This document shows positions 4,263 through 7,300 of a stretch of DNA of 7,300 nt, piece after piece. This stretch comes from Acidobacteriota bacterium. Its GTDB lineage: Bacteria > Acidobacteriota > Terriglobia > Acidiferrales > UBA7541. The position numbers were made by a program, and so were the translations under genes. Where the stretch lies: positions 1 through 7,300 of the forward strand of contig QHYO01000184.1 in the NCBI GenBank assembly GCA_003224135.1, in the 5' to 3' direction. Under the pieces are notes generated by a model. That model was given only the letters and a program-made list of their open reading frames with translations, searched no databases and had not been told where the DNA came from. Every line of letters starts with the position of its first letter. The first letter of the stretch is position 1.

Positions 4263-6948
4263 GGCCGAGCATGCGTGCTTTCGTGGGAGCTTCCGCTCCC
4301 GCGAGCTTCAGCAGCCTACCCAACCTGTCTCTGCCCTCGGCGAGGTACTCGCGAATTTCCCAAAACCGAAATAGGGCTGTGGCGAGACGCAGACCCCACT
4401 CCGCATCTCCGGTTTCTGTCAGCCAATCAAGGCCCGCGCGAAAATTGTCATGTTCGAGCGCGAAGCGTTCTAGCCATTCCGCAGTTTCGACGCCGCTCTG
4501 CTCCGGACCCTCTTCTTCTGCCAGCACCAGGCAGTAGGCGGCATGGGACCGTTTCGTCGAGGCCTTCTCGCGACTTGCTTCCAGTTTTTCCAGAGCGTAC
4601 TCGCGAATCGTTTCCAGCATCATGAACCGCGACTCTCCGTTCGCACGTTCGATCTGCTGCGCCAGGCTCTTGTCCACCATGGATGCCATACCGTCGAGCA
4701 GGTCCAAATCCAGATCACCTTTGGTGTCGCATACAGCTTCCACGCCTTCCAGATTGCATCCGCCCACGAACACCGACAATCTTCGGAAAAGCTTCTGCTC
4801 TGCAGCGTTTAACAGATCGTAGCTCCAATCCATGGCAGCACGAAGTGTCTGCTGCCTCTCCGGCAGGTCCCGCGCGCCGCCCGTCAATAGCTGCAGCCGG
4901 CTCGCCAGGCGTGTCAGCATGGAAGCGGGTGAAAGAACTTTGATCCGGGCGGCTGCGAGCTCGATCGCCAGAGGCAGACCGTCCAATCGGGCGCAAATCT
5001 CCGCCACGGCAGGCGCGTTTTCTCGGTTAAGTTCGAAATCCGGCTTGGCAGCGACGGCGCGTTGTATGAACAGCGCGACGGCGGGGCACTGTGACAGGTG
5101 TTCGACCGAAGAAGCGGACCGCGAATCCGGCAGCGCAAGCGGCGGCACCGGAAATTCATGTTCTCCGTACACGTGCAACGCGGAGCGGCTCGTTACCAGG
5201 ATTTTAAGATTGGGGCCCAGAGCCAGCAGCTCCGCCACGGTGGGTGCCGCTTGAACCAGATGCTCGAAATTATCCATCAGGAAGAGCATTGGCTCGCACA
5301 ATGAATCCTGAAAATTCTTTTTTAGTATTTCGAGCGGCGACTGACCTCCCGCCTCCCGGATACCCAACGTCTGAACAATCACGGAAGCGATCAGGCTCGG
5401 ATCGTTTAAGGGAGACAGCGGGACAAAATAGATCCCGCCGGGAAACCATTCGCACAGGCCGCTCGCCACTTCCACTCCGAGACGGGTTTTGCCAATGCCG
5501 CCCGGACCCGTGACGGTGACCAGGCGAACATCCTGACGCAGCAGGAGTTCTTTCGTGGCGGCTGCTTCCCTTTCTCGCCCCACAAATCCAGTTCGCGGCA
5601 CAGGAAAGTTGCTCGGGCGCGTCTGCGCCTGCTGTCTTGTTGCTGCGGCGGCGACCCATCGAGTGGATTTCAGGGCTTGCGTCTCTTCGTCGTCGACTTC
5701 AGCGACAAGCGCATGCCCCGAATCTGAATCGCGCCTCAGCCGCTGCAAATCCGCACGAATTTCCGCGGCGCTCTGGTATCGCAAGTTCCGGTCTTTCTCG
5801 AGCGCCTTGTTGATGACCTCTTCGAGCTTTGGCGAGAGATCGGGATTCAGTCGCATGGGCGCCACCGGCCTGCGATTCAGAATCGCTTCCGTAATCACAG
5901 CCGAGGTCTCGCCACGAAAAGGCTGAACCCCCGTGGCCATCTCATACAGCACCACGCCAAAGGAAAACAAATCCGTGCGTGCATCGAGCTCTCCGCCACG
6001 AACCTGTTCCGGTGACATGTAGGTGATGGTGCCGATAGCCGCGCCAACTTCAGTCAGCTTTTCTGTCTCGCTGGCTGTCGATAGATTCCGGGCACCATCC
6101 GTGGGTACCAGCTTTGCTAGCCCAAAATCCAAAATCTTGGCGTGCCCCCGTGACGTCACAAAAATATTGGCCGGCGTGATGTCGCGATGGATGATGCTTT
6201 CGGAGTGCGCCGCGTCCAACGCATCGGCAATCTGGATGCCCAGATTCAGAAGCTCCTCAATGGGTAGCGGTTTACCATTCATATGTACGCGCAGCGTTTC
6301 GCCTTCGATATACTCCATCGCCAGAAACGGCCGCCCGTCCTGCTCGCCGATATCGTACACGGTGCAAATGTTAGCGTGGTTCAGCGCTGAAGCAGCCAGC
6401 GCTTCGCGCCGAAAGCGCTCCAACGCTCGCGAATGGTTTGCCAAGTTGTCGGGCAGGAATTTCAGCGCGACATAACGCTCCAGGCGCAAATCCCGCGCCT
6501 TGTATACAATCCCCATGCCGCCGCCACCGAGTTTCTCAATGATTCGGTAGTGTGATGCGCCACGATGCGGTCCCACAGTTGTGGAACCTGCCGTCTCGGT
6601 TGATCTCTGCGTGGTGGTGCTTGCCTCTGTCACTGACGCGACGAACCGGTATCCCATACCGGTGACGGTATGCACGAAGCGAGGCTGCTCGGGATCGTCA
6701 TCCAGCACTTGACGCAACTTGCGAACCGCTGCGTTGATGCTGTTATCCGTGTCCAGGAAAACATCCTTGCCCCAGATCCGTAGGGCGATCTCATTCCGCG
6801 TTACCAGTTCTCCCCGGCGTTCCACCAGCAACAGCAGCAGTTCCATGGGGATGCGGGACAGCCTCAGAGCTTTGCCCGAGCGGCGCAATTCGTAAGCGCC
6901 ACGGTCCAGTTCGAGATTGTCCGCCAGTCTCAAAACGTTCGTAGTCAT
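4156..6948 (-). CDS. Winged-helix / Ser-Thr kinase / STAND NTPase fusion regulator, frameshifted
   Basis: This 930-residue cytoplasmic regulator has no membrane helix. Domains in order: an OmpR/PhoB-type winged helix (about 5-103, ending GMGYRFVA); a protein kinase (134-405) with glycine loop LGGGGMG (140-145), Lys163, HRD 254-256, DFG 274-276 and SPE 312-314; and a STAND/NB-ARC ATPase (450-700) with Walker A GPGGIGKT (481-488), Walker B ending Asp559, sensor TSR 586-588 and GLPLA 657-661. Helical repeats follow to about 890. The HRDxKxxN lysine is Thr258 (codon ACG, one base from AAG), so kinase activity may be weak or lost. From about residue 893 the sequence is out of frame and stops early; the TPRs continue in another frame. 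I chose ATG 6948 because similarity starts there. A TTG at 7005 is an alternative. The likely role is signal-dependent transcription control. Confidence 0.85.
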   Translation of the reverse strand: MTTNVLRLADNLELDRGAYELRRSGKALRLSRIPMELLLLLVERRGELVTRNEIALRIWGKDVFLDTDNSINAAVRKLRQVLDDDPEQPRFVHTVTGMGYRFVASVTEASTTTQRSTETAGSTTVGPHRGASHYRIIEKLGGGGMGIVYKARDLRLERYVALKFLPDNLANHSRALERFRREALAASALNHANICTVYDIGEQDGRPFLAMEYIEGETLRVHMNGKPLPIEELLNLGIQIADALDAAHSESIIHRDITPANIFVTSRGHAKILDFGLAKLVPTDGARNLSTASETEKLTEVGAAIGTITYMSPEQVRGGELDARTDLFSFGVVLYEMATGVQPFRGETSAVITEAILNRRPVAPMRLNPDLSPKLEEVINKALEKDRNLRYQSAAEIRADLQRLRRDSDSGHALVAEVDDEETQALKSTRWVAAAATRQQAQTRPSNFPVPRTGFVGREREAAATKELLLRQDVRLVTVTGPGGIGKTRLGVEVASGLCEWFPGGIYFVPLSPLNDPSLIASVIVQTLGIREAGGQSPLEILKKNFQDSLCEPMLFLMDNFEHLVQAAPTVAELLALGPNLKILVTSRSALHVYGEHEFPVPPLALPDSRSASSVEHLSQCPAVALFIQRAVAAKPDFELNRENAPAVAEICARLDGLPLAIELAAARIKVLSPASMLTRLASRLQLLTGGARDLPERQQTLRAAMDWSYDLLNAAEQKLFRRLSVFVGGCNLEGVEAVCDTKGDLDLDLLDGMASMVDKSLAQQIERANGESRFMMLETIREYALEKLEASREKASTKRSHAAYCLVLAEEEGPEQSGVETAEWLERFALEHDNFRAGLDWLTETGDAEWGLRLATALFRFWEIREYLAEGRDRLGRLLKLAGAEAPTKARMLGRNAHQRKSGHRASLWRQNGYRGVAKCVGGLCSRQG

Positions 6949-6980
6949 ATCGGAGACGACCAAGGGAAACTGCCGGGCAT
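6945..6980 (-). other. Possible 11-codon leader ORF coupled to the kinase start
   Basis: GGAGG (6989-6985) lies four bases before an ATG at 6980. The frame reads [11 protein letters not shown] and stops at TGA 6947-6945, which overlaps the kinase ATG (6948-6946) as ATGA. The kinase start itself has no clear Shine-Dalgarno, so coupling from this leader could load ribosomes on it. It conflicts with the -10 box in the same bases: if that box is used, the leader ATG would not be in the transcript. Confidence 0.28.
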
Positions 6981-7005
6981 TATACCTCCGCTCTCTGTCG
7001 AGCAA
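6979..7005 (-). promoter_or_regulatory. Candidate promoter of the kinase gene
   Basis: On the minus strand, TATAAT at 6984-6979 is a perfect -10 box. The best -35 is TTGCTC (7005-7000) with a 15-bp spacer, or the weaker GGTTGC (7007-7002) with 17 bp. Transcription would start near 6972, leaving a leader of about 24 nt before ATG 6948. Confidence 0.4.
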
Positions 7006-7015
7006 CCGCCCTTCT

Positions 7016-7042
7016 TCTCCGTGCTACCGGTTTTCATGGAGA
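7016..7042. other. Inverted repeat in the kinase / exported-protein intergenic region
   Basis: TCTCCGTG (7016-7023) and CATGGAGA (7035-7042) are complementary except for one G-T pair, around an 11-nt loop that contains the palindrome ACCGGT (7026-7031). It lies upstream of the candidate kinase promoter in the 222-bp gap between two divergent genes. It may be a regulator site; no known site was recognised. The rest of the gap holds a lone TTGACA (7123-7128) without a good -10 box. Confidence 0.25.
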
Positions 7043-7170
7043 TTTAAGCCATTTTTCAGCCGCTCACTATTGTTAAGGAACCGGCGACTCGCGCACTATG
7101 CACGCCATCGCATGCGGACCGATTGACAAGGCCCCAGCGAATTCCTGAAGAAGAAAGAAGGAGAACCCTA

Positions 7171-7300
7171 ATGAAAACCATGGTGACGAAATTCGCCTTA
7201 CTCGCTGGGTGTTTGATGCTCGCTGGCGCAGCGCACGCCCTCGCGCAAGAAGCTCCACAGACCCCGGCACAGGTCGTGGCCTTGGACGAATGTGATCCGG
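7171..7300 (+). CDS. Exported protein, N-terminal part only
   Basis: ATG 7171 follows AAGGAG (7158-7163) at 7 nt, an excellent ribosome-binding site. The 43 visible residues begin MKTMVTKFALLAGCLMLAGA, a typical signal peptide with a likely cut after AHALA, before QEAPQTPAQ. LAGC near residue 14 resembles a lipobox, but hydrophobic sequence follows it, so a signal peptidase I site is more likely. The mature part starts with PAQVVALDECDP. From memory this resembles secreted cupredoxin-like proteins of Acidobacteriota, but too little is visible to be sure. The gene runs off the window and is divergent from the kinase gene. Confidence 0.75.
   Translation, partial: MKTMVTKFALLAGCLMLAGAAHALAQEAPQTPAQVVALDECDP

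Noticed and set aside
4269..4274. GCATGC at the first frame break, same as the half-units of the palindrome at 3162
   Set aside because: GCATGC occurs several times in the window (also at 2097 and 7110), so its presence at the break is not informative.
6023..6475. 150-codon + strand ORF opposite the kinase domain
   Set aside because: It is antisense to conserved kinase motifs; a shadow of a GC-rich gene.

Overview
The window looks like chromosomal DNA of an Acidobacteriota member (Terriglobia-like). This is inferred from the moderately high GC, a winged-helix/Ser-Thr kinase/STAND ATPase/TPR fusion, a zinc-ribbon RDD protein and an unnamed 7-TM plus 1-TM membrane-protein pair. No RNA gene, insertion sequence, CRISPR array or replication origin was seen.

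Left part (1-1476, + strand): a good promoter and a strong Shine-Dalgarno held in a perfect hairpin precede a 74-residue secreted peptide precursor. It carries three tandem copies of NGGAPTPPSPW spaced by Lys-Arg and Lys-Lys. Close behind come a 7-TM membrane protein (65 nt gap) and a one-TM protein (ATGA overlap), probably in one operon. This peptide locus is the most unusual part of the window.

Middle (1477-3469): an RDD-family membrane protein with an N-terminal zinc ribbon (+) converges on an OsmC-type peroxidase gene (-), with two hairpins between them. The OsmC gene is divergent from a small DUF4242 gene (+). A perfect 14-bp palindrome lies in their shared 112-bp spacer.

Right part (3494-7005, - strand): one large regulatory gene with an OmpR-type DNA-binding domain, a Ser/Thr kinase domain, a STAND NTPase and TPRs. 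Its parts lie in three reading frames. The main frame stops at 4156, the TPRs follow in a second frame, and the expected C-terminal segment lies in a third frame ending at 3494. Both shifts go the same way, and each seems to come with a loss of about 50 nt relative to relatives as I remember them. The gene is therefore probably decaying, or the assembly has two errors. The catalytic-loop lysine of the kinase is also replaced by Thr. A near-perfect -10 box and an 11-codon leader ORF overlap just upstream of the start.

Right edge (7171-7300, + strand): the start of a gene for an exported protein, divergent from the kinase gene and cut by the window end.
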